Positions 27,896 to 37,008 of a stretch of 64,000 nucleotides of DNA are shown piece after piece; the first letter of the stretch is position 1; each line of letters starts with the position of its first letter. The DNA is taken from positions 124,001 to 188,000 of the forward strand of contig NZ_JAQBOC010000080.1 in the NCBI RefSeq assembly GCF_028288225.1. The letters run 5' to 3'. A model generated the notes under the pieces. It ran no database searches. It was not told where the DNA came from and saw only the letters and a program-made list of their open reading frames with translations. Position numbers and translations under genes: made by a program. The stretch is from Mucilaginibacter sp. (GTDB lineage: Bacteria > Bacteroidota > Bacteroidia > Sphingobacteriales > Sphingobacteriaceae).

Positions 27896-30364
27896 TCAAT
27901 TCAAAACGGGTGATTTTTCAACCAGTAGGTCAATCTCAAAGGTAATCGTGATTACCGTCCCACTGTTATTTTCAAACTGTATTTGGCCGCTGATTTCGTC
28001 GACAAGTCCTCTCATTAGTTTTAAACCAAGGGAATCAGGATCGGGGCATTTTGCAGCTTTTCCCATTCCAACACCATTATCCATAATTATCAGTTCAATA
28101 TTTTCATCTATTTGCCGCATTCTGATGCTGATCTCCCCCAGTCTGTTACCAGGGAATGCATATTTAACGGAATTTGTGATCGCTTCATTTAAAACTAATG
28201 CCAGGGGAATGGCCTGCGCTATACTGAGTTGAACCGGATCAACTTCAAGGTTAAAATGAATGTATCTTCCTGTATCAAAACTATCGCGAAGGTAATTGAC
28301 CAATTCAGGAAGATATATGGACATATCAATCGTTTTCACATCGTCTGACTGGTAGAGTTTTTGATGGATCAATGACATGGAGAAGATCCGGTGCTTGCTG
28401 GTTTCCATTGCCTTTAATGCATCGTTTTCCAGGTACATAGCCTGCGATTCCAAAAGGCTGATAACCATATGCAAATTATTTTTTACGCGGTGGTTTATTT
28501 CCTTAAGCAACCAGTCTTTTTCGGCAACCAGTTTCTGCAACAGCTCATTTTTATGGGTGATCAGCTCGTTTTGGCCGGTAATTGTTTTATTGTTCCTTTG
28601 TCTCAGCCTGCTTTGCCGGTAAAGCAACCCGGCGATGATCGCCACCAAAACAATACCACCTATGGTTACATTTTTTATTAACCTGGCTTTATTTAAATTG
28701 GCCTTTTCCAGTTTTGCATTTTGGTTCAGTAATGCTATCTGGCCTTCCTTTTCTTCGGTCGCGTATTTAACCTGCAATTCCTCTGCCTGCTTTGTTTTTG
28801 AAATGACATAATTGGAGTCAGCTAATTTTTTGTACAGACTTAAGTGATGCACCCCTGATGTATTGTCTCTTTGCATGGAGTCCATGTTGATCAAAGTGCT
28901 TAATACGTCAAGCTCATTCCCTAATCCTCCGCTTCCATGTGAAGGGTCTGAGAGGAATCGCTCATAAAAGATGCGGGCCTTATCATAATCGCCTTTTAAA
29001 AAATATAAATCTCCAAACTTCTCAATAACAAGCGCGCGTCTGAAACTATAGCCATTTTTCTCCAATTGTTTCTCCATACTATCAGCAGTAACCACATATT
29101 TTTCGGCCATGTTATAGTTTTTAAACGAGATATAACACGAGGCATAGGCCATATTATAAAATAGTTTATCTGAGATCGTTTTCGGCGGCATTTTTTTTGA
29201 AACCTCAAGAAGGATATTCCAGGCTTTATCGGGATGATCTGAAGCGATAAGAGAAATGACCAGGCTATTAAGGTTTAGATATAATAAATTGTCGTTGCCC
29301 GCCCTCATCATCGTATATACCGCTTTCTCTAACCATTTTTTAACTTCTTCATGCTTTGGATCTTCATCATAATATAATTGCCCAATACGGCCGTAAAAAC
29401 CGCCCAATCCAATACTATCATGCACTCCCTCAGCTACACGTACTGTTTCAAGCGCATATCGTAATGGCTCCCCAAACTTCCCTTCAAATGTGGTTATCAT
29501 GTCCACCGCATCGGTATTATAGTGTATGAAAGGAAAGCGGATCGATTGGGCCAGGCTGAGTGCCTCGAGCGAAGCTTTACGGGCCTTGTCCAATTGATAA
29601 ATGGGTACGTTCAGGTAGCTGATATCCGTTAGCGCACTTATTTCGCCTTCGGTATTGTTTTGCTGGTGATAAAGCTGCCGGGCCTGCTGCAGATAAGCTA
29701 TCCGTTTGGGAGCGGTGACTGGTGTAAAGCCGGTGTACAGGCCCCTGTAAAACCATACTTTTGCCTCGGTTATGTGATCACCTGCCGCCTGGCAGTCTTT
29801 TGCCAGCTGATCAAAGATGGGGTCACCGTGCTGAAAATCGTAGCCACCAGCATACATCTTACCGATAAGCAAACGTGCCTGCCGGCCCAATTGCTGTTCG
29901 TGCAGCGCCTTACTTTCGCTGATGGCCCTGTTCAAAAAATATAAAACGCTGCCTTTATACCGATGGTAACTATCCGGCTCGAAGGCGTAATAAGCGCCCA
30001 GGAACACTAACAATTCAAGATGTTTTTTACCTGAGGCGGCTGACAACATTCGCATGCCGTTTTTGGGATCTCTTTTATCTATCCATTTTAACTGACCGGC
30101 CAGATCGGCGGTGTCTATCGCTTCGGCAATCACCGGCAGCCGGCTCAGCCCAAGAGAATGGGCGCAATAGATAAGGCTGCTGTCCAGGTCGACCTCGCTT
30201 TCCTTCGCCGCCGTATAAAATGATGCGCTAAGCTGCAACAGCAGGCGCTGCCAGGAGGTTTTGTATTCGGATGGCTTATGAAACGCAACAGTTTGTGCAC
30301 TTGCTTTAAAACAAAAAAAGCAATTCAAAAAGATCACCAGGCCCAAGGATAATTTTTTGATCAT
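27896..30364 (-). CDS. TPR-containing HisKA_2 sensor kinase, array copy 1
   Basis: An 822-residue kinase with a signal peptide (24 residues, ASAQ). A ~520-residue periplasmic region follows, built of TPR-like helical repeats, then one transmembrane helix ('VTIGGIVLVAIIAGLLY', about 565-583) and a coiled coil. The HisKA_2 domain carries the phospho-His at residue 625 (NHRVKNN). The HATPase_c domain has N box 'NEAITNSVKYAFP', 'DNGVGM' and 'SLGLKLM'. It is almost collinear with the 815-residue protein at 30632, including leader and tail. No receiver or output domain is present, so a separate response regulator is needed. Confidence 0.92.
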   Translation of the reverse strand: MIKKLSLGLVIFLNCFFCFKASAQTVAFHKPSEYKTSWQRLLLQLSASFYTAAKESEVDLDSSLIYCAHSLGLSRLPVIAEAIDTADLAGQLKWIDKRDPKNGMRMLSAASGKKHLELLVFLGAYYAFEPDSYHRYKGSVLYFLNRAISESKALHEQQLGRQARLLIGKMYAGGYDFQHGDPIFDQLAKDCQAAGDHITEAKVWFYRGLYTGFTPVTAPKRIAYLQQARQLYHQQNNTEGEISALTDISYLNVPIYQLDKARKASLEALSLAQSIRFPFIHYNTDAVDMITTFEGKFGEPLRYALETVRVAEGVHDSIGLGGFYGRIGQLYYDEDPKHEEVKKWLEKAVYTMMRAGNDNLLYLNLNSLVISLIASDHPDKAWNILLEVSKKMPPKTISDKLFYNMAYASCYISFKNYNMAEKYVVTADSMEKQLEKNGYSFRRALVIEKFGDLYFLKGDYDKARIFYERFLSDPSHGSGGLGNELDVLSTLINMDSMQRDNTSGVHHLSLYKKLADSNYVISKTKQAEELQVKYATEEKEGQIALLNQNAKLEKANLNKARLIKNVTIGGIVLVAIIAGLLYRQSRLRQRNNKTITGQNELITHKNELLQKLVAEKDWLLKEINHRVKNNLHMVISLLESQAMYLENDALKAMETSKHRIFSMSLIHQKLYQSDDVKTIDMSIYLPELVNYLRDSFDTGRYIHFNLEVDPVQLSIAQAIPLALVLNEAITNSVKYAFPGNRLGEISIRMRQIDENIELIIMDNGVGMGKAAKCPDPDSLGLKLMRGLVDEISGQIQFENNSGTVITITFEIDLLVEKSPVLN

Positions 30365-30387
30365 GACTGCTAATTAGGTGGATATCT

Positions 30388-30496
30388 GGTGCGATAACCG
30401 TTAATGATATAGTGCCATAAATTCTTGCGATCAGAATAGCCTATGTTATGTGAATTTACCAAATTAAATTAATTTCCGAATCAAAATTTCTTTTTT
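30388..30496 (-). promoter_or_regulatory. Conserved upstream sequence of kinase array, copy 1
   Basis: On the - strand this lies 24-130 nt upstream of the first array kinase. It matches 33091-33180 and 35578-35684, which occupy the same position before the other two kinases. Shared blocks include GGCACTATATCA and TTCACATAACATAGG. Conservation outside the coding sequence suggests a shared promoter or operator, or recent duplication of the whole unit. Confidence 0.6.
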
Positions 30497-30631
30497 AAAA
30501 AGCATCAGGAACAGAAAAGGCGATGTGGCATATATGGTACCCGCTCTTTCCGGGATCATCTGCAGGTTATTTGCCTCAATAAATTGGTCTTCAACAATTA
30601 ATATTTCCCGTTCATAGGAATACTTTTCTGA

Positions 30632-33079
30632 TTAATTCAAAATGGGTGATTTTTCAACCATGAGGTCAATCTTAAAGGTAATCCTGATTACCGTCCCATT
30701 GTTATTTTCAAACTGTATTTGGCCGCTGATCTCTTCGATAAGTCCCCTCATTAGTTTTAAACCAAGGGAATTAAGATCGGTGTCTTCCCTGGCCATTACC
30801 ATTCCAACACCATTATCCCTAATTATAAGTTCAATATTTTCACATGTTTGCCGCATTTTGATGCTGATCTCTCCCCGTCTGTTACCGGGGAATGCATATT
30901 TAATGGAATTGGTTATGGCTTCATTTAAAACTAATGCCAGGGGGATGGCCTGCGCTATACTGAGTTGAACCGGGTCAACTTCAATGCTAAAATGAATGTA
31001 TTTTCCTGCATCAAAACTATCGCGAAGGTAATTGACCAATTCAGGAAGATATACGGACATATCAATTGTTTTCACGTCGTCTGACTGATACAGTTTTTGA
31101 TGGATCAATGACATGGAGAAGATTCGGTGCTTGCTGGTTTCCATTGCCTCTAATGCATCGTTTTCCAGGTACATAGCCTGTGATTCCAAAAGGCTGATCA
31201 CCATATGCAAATTATTTTTTACACGGTGGTTTACTTCCTTTAGTAGCCACTCTTTTTCGGTCAGCAAACGCTTCAGTAACTCGCTTTTATGAGTGATGAC
31301 CTGGTTACTCTTTTTCGTGAGCCTGCTTTGCCGGTAAAGCAACCCGGCGATGATCACCACCAAAACAATACCACCTATGGTTACATTTTTTATTAACCTG
31401 ACTTTATTTAAATTGACCTTTTCCAGTTTTGCATTTTGGTTCAGTAATGCTATCTGGCTTTCCTTTTCTTCGGTCGCATATTTAACCTGTAGTTCCTCTG
31501 CCTGCCTTGTTTTTGAAATGACATAATTGGAGTCAGCTAATTTTTTGTACAATTTAAAGTGACGCACAGCTGATGCATTGTCTCTTTGTATCGAGTCGAT
31601 CCTGATCAATTTCTCTAACGCATAAAGCTCACTCGATAATCCTGTGCCTGCACGTGAGGGGTCTGAGAGGTATCGCTCATAATTAATACGAGCCTTACCA
31701 TAATCGCCTTTAAAAAAATATAAATCTCCAAGCCCTTCAGTAACAGCCGCGCGTTGGAAACTATATCCATTCTTTTCCAGTTGCTGCTCTATACTATCAG
31801 CCCTAACCAAATATTTTTCGGCCATGTCATAGTTTTTAGCCATGATATAACACCATGAATAGGCCATATTGTAATTTAATTTATCAACAGGCGTTTTCGG
31901 AGGCATTTTTTTTGAAACTTCAAGAAGGATATTCCAGGCTTTATTTAGATTCCCCTTCGCGTTAAGAGAATAAATCAGGTTGGCCACAGTTAGATATAAA
32001 ACATTGTCGTTGCCAGTCCTTATCATCGTATATATTGCTTTCTCTAACCATTTTCGAGCTTCTTGATGAGTTGGGTCTTCAGTAGCATATAATACCCCAA
32101 CACGGCCGTAAAAACCGCCCAATCCAATACTGTCACGTGCGGCCTCAGCTACACGTACCGTTTCAAGCGCATATCGCAAGGGTTCCCCAAACTTGCCTTC
32201 AAAAGTGGTTATCATGGCCACTGCATCAGTATTGTAGTGTATAAAGGGAAAGTGGATGGATTCGGCCAGGCCGAGCGCTTCGAGTGAAGCTTTATGGGCC
32301 TTATCCAATTGATAAATGGGTACGTTCAGGTAGCTGATATCCGTTAGCGCGCTTATTTCGCCTTCAGTGTTGTTTTGCTGATGATAAAGCTTTTGGGCCT
32401 GCTGCAGATAAGTTATCCGTTTGGAAGTAGTGACTGGTATAAAACCGGTGTACAGGCCCCGGTAAAACCATACTTTTGCCTCGGTTATGTGATCACTTGC
32501 TGCCTGGCAGTCTTTTATCAGCTGATCAAAGATGGGGTCGCCATGCTGAAAATCGTAACCATCAACATACATCTTACCAATAAGCAAACGCGCCTGCCTG
32601 CCCAACCGCTGTTCGTGCTGCGTTTTACTTTCGCTGATGGCCTTGTTCAAAAAATATAAAACGCTGTCTTTATAACGATGGTAGTTATCCGGCTCGAAGG
32701 CGTAATAGGCACCCAGGAACACTAACAATTCAAGATGTTTTTTCCCTGAAGCGGCTGACAACATTCGCATTCCGTTTTTGGGATCTCTTTTATCTATCCA
32801 TTTTAACTGCCCGGTCAGGTCGGGGGCGTTTATCCCTTCAGCAATCACCGACAGTCGGCTCAGCCCAAGAGAATGGGCGCAATAGATCAGGCTGCTGTCC
32901 AGGTCGACCTGGTTTTCCTTCGCCGCCGTATAAAATGACGCGCTAAGCTGCAAAAGCAGGCGCTGCCAGGAGGTTTTGTATTCAGATGGCTTATGAAACG
33001 CTGTAGTTTGTGCACCTGCTTTAAAACAAAAAAAGCAATTCAAAAAGATCACCAGGCCCAAGGATAATTTTTTGATCAT
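30632..33079 (-). CDS. TPR-containing HisKA_2 sensor kinase, array copy 2
   Basis: This 815-residue kinase is very similar along its full length to the 822-residue copy 1: same signal peptide, TPR-like sensor, transmembrane helix, HisKA_2 (phospho-His 618) and HATPase_c. Most differences fall in the mid-sensor region (about 340-500), where the helical repeats diverge, consistent with different ligand or partner specificity. A 7-residue deletion precedes the HisKA_2 domain, in the coiled-coil linker. The gene, its downstream region and its upstream region are all duplicated, so it is a recent tandem duplicate. Confidence 0.92.
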   Translation of the reverse strand: MIKKLSLGLVIFLNCFFCFKAGAQTTAFHKPSEYKTSWQRLLLQLSASFYTAAKENQVDLDSSLIYCAHSLGLSRLSVIAEGINAPDLTGQLKWIDKRDPKNGMRMLSAASGKKHLELLVFLGAYYAFEPDNYHRYKDSVLYFLNKAISESKTQHEQRLGRQARLLIGKMYVDGYDFQHGDPIFDQLIKDCQAASDHITEAKVWFYRGLYTGFIPVTTSKRITYLQQAQKLYHQQNNTEGEISALTDISYLNVPIYQLDKAHKASLEALGLAESIHFPFIHYNTDAVAMITTFEGKFGEPLRYALETVRVAEAARDSIGLGGFYGRVGVLYATEDPTHQEARKWLEKAIYTMIRTGNDNVLYLTVANLIYSLNAKGNLNKAWNILLEVSKKMPPKTPVDKLNYNMAYSWCYIMAKNYDMAEKYLVRADSIEQQLEKNGYSFQRAAVTEGLGDLYFFKGDYGKARINYERYLSDPSRAGTGLSSELYALEKLIRIDSIQRDNASAVRHFKLYKKLADSNYVISKTRQAEELQVKYATEEKESQIALLNQNAKLEKVNLNKVRLIKNVTIGGIVLVVIIAGLLYRQSRLTKKSNQVITHKSELLKRLLTEKEWLLKEVNHRVKNNLHMVISLLESQAMYLENDALEAMETSKHRIFSMSLIHQKLYQSDDVKTIDMSVYLPELVNYLRDSFDAGKYIHFSIEVDPVQLSIAQAIPLALVLNEAITNSIKYAFPGNRRGEISIKMRQTCENIELIIRDNGVGMVMAREDTDLNSLGLKLMRGLIEEISGQIQFENNNGTVIRITFKIDLMVEKSPILN

Positions 33080-33090
33080 GACTGCTAATT

Positions 33091-33180
33091 GGTGCGATAA
33101 CCATTAGTGATATAGTGCCATAAATTCTTGCGATCAGAATAATAGCCTATGTTATGTGAATTTAGCAAATTAAATTAATT
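33091..33180 (-). promoter_or_regulatory. Conserved upstream sequence of kinase array, copy 2
   Basis: This is the equivalent of 30388-30496 and begins 12 nt upstream of the second kinase's start codon. It carries the same GGCACTATATCA block. Here it runs directly into the conserved downstream tail of the third kinase gene, lacking the ~85 bp found at the first junction. Confidence 0.6.
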
Positions 33181-33253
33181 CTGCAGATTATTTGCCTCAA
33201 TAAATTGACCTTCAACAATTAATATTTTCCCGTTCATAGGAATACTTTTCTGA

Positions 33254-35506
33254 TTAATTCAAAATGGGTGATTTTTCAACCAGGAGGTCAATCTTAAAGG
33301 TAATCCTGATTATCGTCCCATTTTTATTTTCAAACTGTATTTGACCGCTGATCTCTTCGATAAGTCCTCTCATTAGTTTTAAACCAAGGGAATCAATATC
33401 GGTGTCTTCAGTAGCTTTTACCATTCCAATACCATTATCCCTAATTATAAGTTCAATATTTTCATTAGTTTGCCGCATTTTGATGCTGATCTCTCCCCGT
33501 CTGTTACCGGGGAATGCATATTTAACGGAATTGGTGATGGCTTCATTTAAGACTAATGCCAGGGGAATAGCCTGCGATACGCTGAGTTGGACCGGGTCGA
33601 CTTCAAGGCTAAAATGAATGTATTTTCCTGCATCAAAACTATCGCGAAGATAATTGACCAATTCAGGAAGACATACAGACATATCAATCGTTTTTACATC
33701 GTCGGACTGGTAGAGTTTTTGATGGATCAATGACATGGAGAAGATCCGGTGCTTGCTGGTTTCCATCGCCTTTAATGCATCGTTTTCCAGGTACATAGCC
33801 TGCGATTCCAAAAGGCTGATAACCATGTGCAAATTATTTTTTACACGGTGGTTTACTTCCCTAAGCAACCAATCTTTTTCGATCAGCAGGCTGTCCTTCT
33901 CTGCGACTGTAACCTGAAGGCTTTGATTAATCAGGCTGATCTCCTGCTGTTGTGCTTGCAGCAACCGGTTGTTATGTTGTTTCTGGCGATAGCGCCGGTA
34001 GCCCAGTACCAGGGATAAGAAAAGCAGGCCGGCGCCTGCAATGGTAAAATTCCGTACAGTGCCGGCGTGCTGTAATTTGACCTGTTGCAACTTACCTTTG
34101 TTTTCAAGCTGCTGCACTTTCTGATCTTTTTCATATTGCAATTGCAGTTCAGCTATCTGCTTAGCCTTGGCGACCGTAAAAATGGAATCGGTCAATGATT
34201 TATATCGCTGATAGTTTTTGATTGCTGAAAGGTAATTGCCTGTTACAGAATCCGTTTTAAATAGCTTTAGATAAGTATCTCTTATCGTTTCCACTTCGCC
34301 GATCCCTCGTGGGACAGCCAGCACTTTGTGCAAATAAATACCAGCCGGGATATACCGTTTACGGGAAAAATAAAAGTCGGCCATTCTCTTATACGCTATT
34401 AGTCCATCATATTTCCTTGATTCCCTTTCTGCAATGGCAACCGCCTGCTGATAGTATTTTTCTGCCAGATCGTCTTTCCCCAGTAGGCTATAGCATTCGC
34501 CGAGTTTTGTTGCTACCTTTAGTTTCTCCCAATCAGCAGTCGGCGGCCGTTTTTTGATGAGCTTTAGCAGAAATTCCAGCGCCTCTTTTTTTTTGCCTTC
34601 CTTTATCATCAGGGATATAAGGGAATTGTTGATGCTATAAAACAACTCCGGGTCCTTAGCGCCGTTAATCATAGCCCTTTTTATCCAATATTTACTTTTT
34701 TCATCTTCGTTCAAATTTTTGTAAACAGCTCCTACTTTCAAATATAAAACATATGCCTGGGCAGTATCACTGGTAGCCTGCACGCTTTTGATCATTTCGA
34801 GCGAATAATATAATGCTTTGTTAAAATTGCCTTTTACATTACTTATCGAGGCGAGGAGATCATAAGTGTAATGCAGCTTTTTGTAGCCGATCGATTTGTA
34901 AATGCTTAGTGCCTTCAATAATTCATTTTCGGCCTCATCCAATTTTCCCTGCCGTAAAAGCTCATCACCGATATATTTAAGCACATCGGCTTCTTTTTCT
35001 TTATTATGGAGTTCTGTGTAGATATTTAGCGCGTGTTCAAAGCCATGTAGTCCCCGCATTACCGTACTATCCTCCGAATACATTGTCCTAACCGCTATTG
35101 AGATCCAGGCCTGCGCTGCTTCTTCCTTCCCGCCGGATCGCATATAGTTATCAATTGCCTGCAAATAAGCAGTCCGGGCTTTCGGCTGGTCTCCCCTTTC
35201 AAAAAGCACTTCAGCCTTCAGGAACGAAACCTTATTTTGAATTTTAGAGGATTTCAGCGTAGCACCTAGTGTACTTGCCTGGTTTAGAAACAGATCTGCG
35301 CTATCCAGGTCGCTTTTAAATTCTCCCAATTTATAGAGGTAGTAGCCACCGAGTTTTATTAATATTTTAAGACGTTCGCTACTGCTTGTTGTTTTTTTCA
35401 GATCGAAAAGTAATTGCCGTGTGGAATCAGCTGAAGAGGCGTTTTGGGCCTTCGCATTTAAATAGAGGGTAAATAATAACATAACGGCTGTAAATAGCTT
35501 TCTCAT
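33254..35506 (-). CDS. TPR-containing HisKA_2 sensor kinase, array copy 3 (divergent sensor)
   Basis: The 750-residue kinase has a signal peptide (LNAKAQ, about 21), TPR-like repeats ('A...Y..A', 'KALYYSLEMIKSV', 'AEKYYQQAVAIAE') and a transmembrane segment ('TIAGAGLLFLSLVLGY'). A longer coiled coil, HisKA_2 (phospho-His 553) and HATPase_c follow. The sensor half is clearly different from copies 1 and 2. From 'EKDWLLREVNHRVKNN' onward the protein is nearly the same as theirs to the final 'VEKSPILN'. This sharp break suggests gene conversion or domain exchange of the catalytic module. It is probably the first gene of the array in transcription order. Confidence 0.92.
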   Translation of the reverse strand: MRKLFTAVMLLFTLYLNAKAQNASSADSTRQLLFDLKKTTSSSERLKILIKLGGYYLYKLGEFKSDLDSADLFLNQASTLGATLKSSKIQNKVSFLKAEVLFERGDQPKARTAYLQAIDNYMRSGGKEEAAQAWISIAVRTMYSEDSTVMRGLHGFEHALNIYTELHNKEKEADVLKYIGDELLRQGKLDEAENELLKALSIYKSIGYKKLHYTYDLLASISNVKGNFNKALYYSLEMIKSVQATSDTAQAYVLYLKVGAVYKNLNEDEKSKYWIKRAMINGAKDPELFYSINNSLISLMIKEGKKKEALEFLLKLIKKRPPTADWEKLKVATKLGECYSLLGKDDLAEKYYQQAVAIAERESRKYDGLIAYKRMADFYFSRKRYIPAGIYLHKVLAVPRGIGEVETIRDTYLKLFKTDSVTGNYLSAIKNYQRYKSLTDSIFTVAKAKQIAELQLQYEKDQKVQQLENKGKLQQVKLQHAGTVRNFTIAGAGLLFLSLVLGYRRYRQKQHNNRLLQAQQQEISLINQSLQVTVAEKDSLLIEKDWLLREVNHRVKNNLHMVISLLESQAMYLENDALKAMETSKHRIFSMSLIHQKLYQSDDVKTIDMSVCLPELVNYLRDSFDAGKYIHFSLEVDPVQLSVSQAIPLALVLNEAITNSVKYAFPGNRRGEISIKMRQTNENIELIIRDNGIGMVKATEDTDIDSLGLKLMRGLIEEISGQIQFENKNGTIIRITFKIDLLVEKSPILN

Positions 35507-35577
35507 TACTTTACTTATTTGAAAATGTTACAGCGTGGATAATGGCAGGTAAAAAAAAGTCTCTTTATAAAAATATA

Positions 35578-35684
35578 GGTGCGATAACCATTAGTGATAT
35601 AGTGCCATAAATTGCGATCAAAATAACCTATGTTATGTGAATTTAGCAAATTAAATTAATTCCAGAATCAAAAATTTCTTTTTT
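35578..35684 (-). promoter_or_regulatory. Conserved upstream sequence of kinase array, copy 3
   Basis: This third version of the conserved block lies 72 nt upstream of the 750-residue kinase gene, despite that kinase's unrelated N-terminal coding sequence. It ends in the AGAAATTTTTGATTC stretch also seen in copy 1. Conservation here argues for a real regulatory role. The rest of the gap to 35899 is AT-rich, and an 18-bp motif shared with 14019-14036 lies at 35760-35777. Confidence 0.65.
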
Positions 35685-35923
35685 ACAACAAAGGCCTATC
35701 ATCCAGCGCACTGATCAACGCTGTGAACTGCTGTTTTTGCGATTTTCATGGTATCCCTATCGTAAATTTTCGAAATACCAACAATAAAAAATATCCAAAA
35801 AAACATATAACTGCCTGCGTAATATCATTTTAGCTACATGGTATCCTTTTTGCAAATGTTGGTTAAGTTTCTCACGATAGCTATGTTAAACGTGGAACAT
35901 TGAAAAAGTCAACTTTTAGAAAC

Positions 35924-36163
35924 ATGAGACTCACACAAAAACAAGCGGCACCAGCATTTGTCATTTTGGTATCTATCGCCACAACTGCGATACTTAGTTT
36001 CGGAATTTTATGGACCCATCACAAAATTGACAGTGAATTTTTCATCATGTGGAGACCTGATTTTATTCATGGCTGTTTAATTTCCATCCCGACCGGTTTT
36101 ATATTAAATCCGCGTATTAAAAAATTGATAGACCATTACACGGAAACAGTCAAGGCCAATTAA
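35924..36163 (+). CDS. DUF2798 family small membrane protein
   Basis: The ATG at 35924 gives 79 residues; a TTG at 35900 would add eight. Two hydrophobic helices ('AFVILVSIATTAILSFGIL' and 'FIHGCLISIPTGFIL') are joined by a short loop and followed by a 'P.I.KLID' C terminus. This is the usual pattern and size of DUF2798 proteins, whose function is unknown. The YceI gene follows after 60 nt on the same strand. Confidence 0.7.
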   Translation: MRLTQKQAAPAFVILVSIATTAILSFGILWTHHKIDSEFFIMWRPDFIHGCLISIPTGFILNPRIKKLIDHYTETVKAN

Positions 36164-36223
36164 ATAGCTCAACCTGGGTCAACTGGAAAAGGATATAGAT
36201 TAATGGACTCAAAATACAAAATC

Positions 36224-36814
36224 ATGAAAAAATTACTTGCTATTTTATTCGTTTTAATTTCGGCTGGCTACTCATTTGCCCAGACTACCAAATGGAAAGA
36301 TGACCCAGACCATTCCAAGCTGACATTTACAGTTACACATAGGGGATTTTCGTCCATTTTTGGTTTATTTCAAAAATTCGATGCAACCGTCACCTCTTCG
36401 AAACCGGATTTCAGCGATGCGGTATTTGAACTTTCTACGGATGTGGCATCTATCAATACCGAGGTCAAAATGCGGGACGAGCATTTAAGGAGCCCTGATT
36501 TCTTTAACGTGGCTAAGTATCCCACCATGACCTTTAAATCCACTTCAATAGTGAATACTACAGGCATGAAGGACAGGTTCAGGATCACTGGCGATTTAAC
36601 TATGCGCGGTGTTACCAAATCTGTTACAATGGATTTATGGTACCGGGGCACTGTAGACGATGCGATACCCCAAAAAACTAAGGCGGGTTTTCAATTAACC
36701 GGGGTAATCAACAGGGTTGATTTTGGTGTCGGAGCCACTGATCCTTTTGACATAAGTACAGAGGTAATGATCAAAGCAGACGGGGAGTTTTTTAAAACTC
36801 AGCCGCAAAACTGA
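36224..36814 (+). CDS. YceI family exported protein
   Basis: The ATG at 36224 (Met 8 of the longest frame) starts a good signal peptide (KKLLAILF...SFAQ), giving 196 residues. The mature part is the YceI lipocalin-like beta barrel: 'W..DP.HS.L.F.V.H.G.S...G.F..FD' at the start, 'M.D.HLRS.DFF....YP..TF.S' in the middle, and the 'G.L...GVTK.V.' strand. These proteins bind polyisoprenoids or amphiphiles in the periplasm and are often found with respiratory or stress genes. Here it precedes the cyd operon by 194 nt and may be related to quinone handling (inference). Confidence 0.9.
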   Translation: MKKLLAILFVLISAGYSFAQTTKWKDDPDHSKLTFTVTHRGFSSIFGLFQKFDATVTSSKPDFSDAVFELSTDVASINTEVKMRDEHLRSPDFFNVAKYPTMTFKSTSIVNTTGMKDRFRITGDLTMRGVTKSVTMDLWYRGTVDDAIPQKTKAGFQLTGVINRVDFGVGATDPFDISTEVMIKADGEFFKTQPQN

Positions 36815-37008
36815 GCTGAGATTTGACTAAAACACGCTGATACTATCTAAAACAAAGAGGTGTAGCGAAACATGACTAGAATCAAGAAATAGGTAAAACT
36901 TATATTTTGTTGATTATAAAAGCATTATATAAAATCATTTAAAAGCAAATTATGAGACCGCGAAATGCGGATTACAAATAAATTAATAGACACTAATCCA
37001 TTAAAAAT

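Noticed and set aside
27896..35506. Kinase array as hybrid two-component systems typical of polysaccharide loci
   Set aside because: None of the kinases has a receiver domain, an AraC-type HTH or a Reg_prop propeller sensor, so they are classical kinases with TPR sensors.
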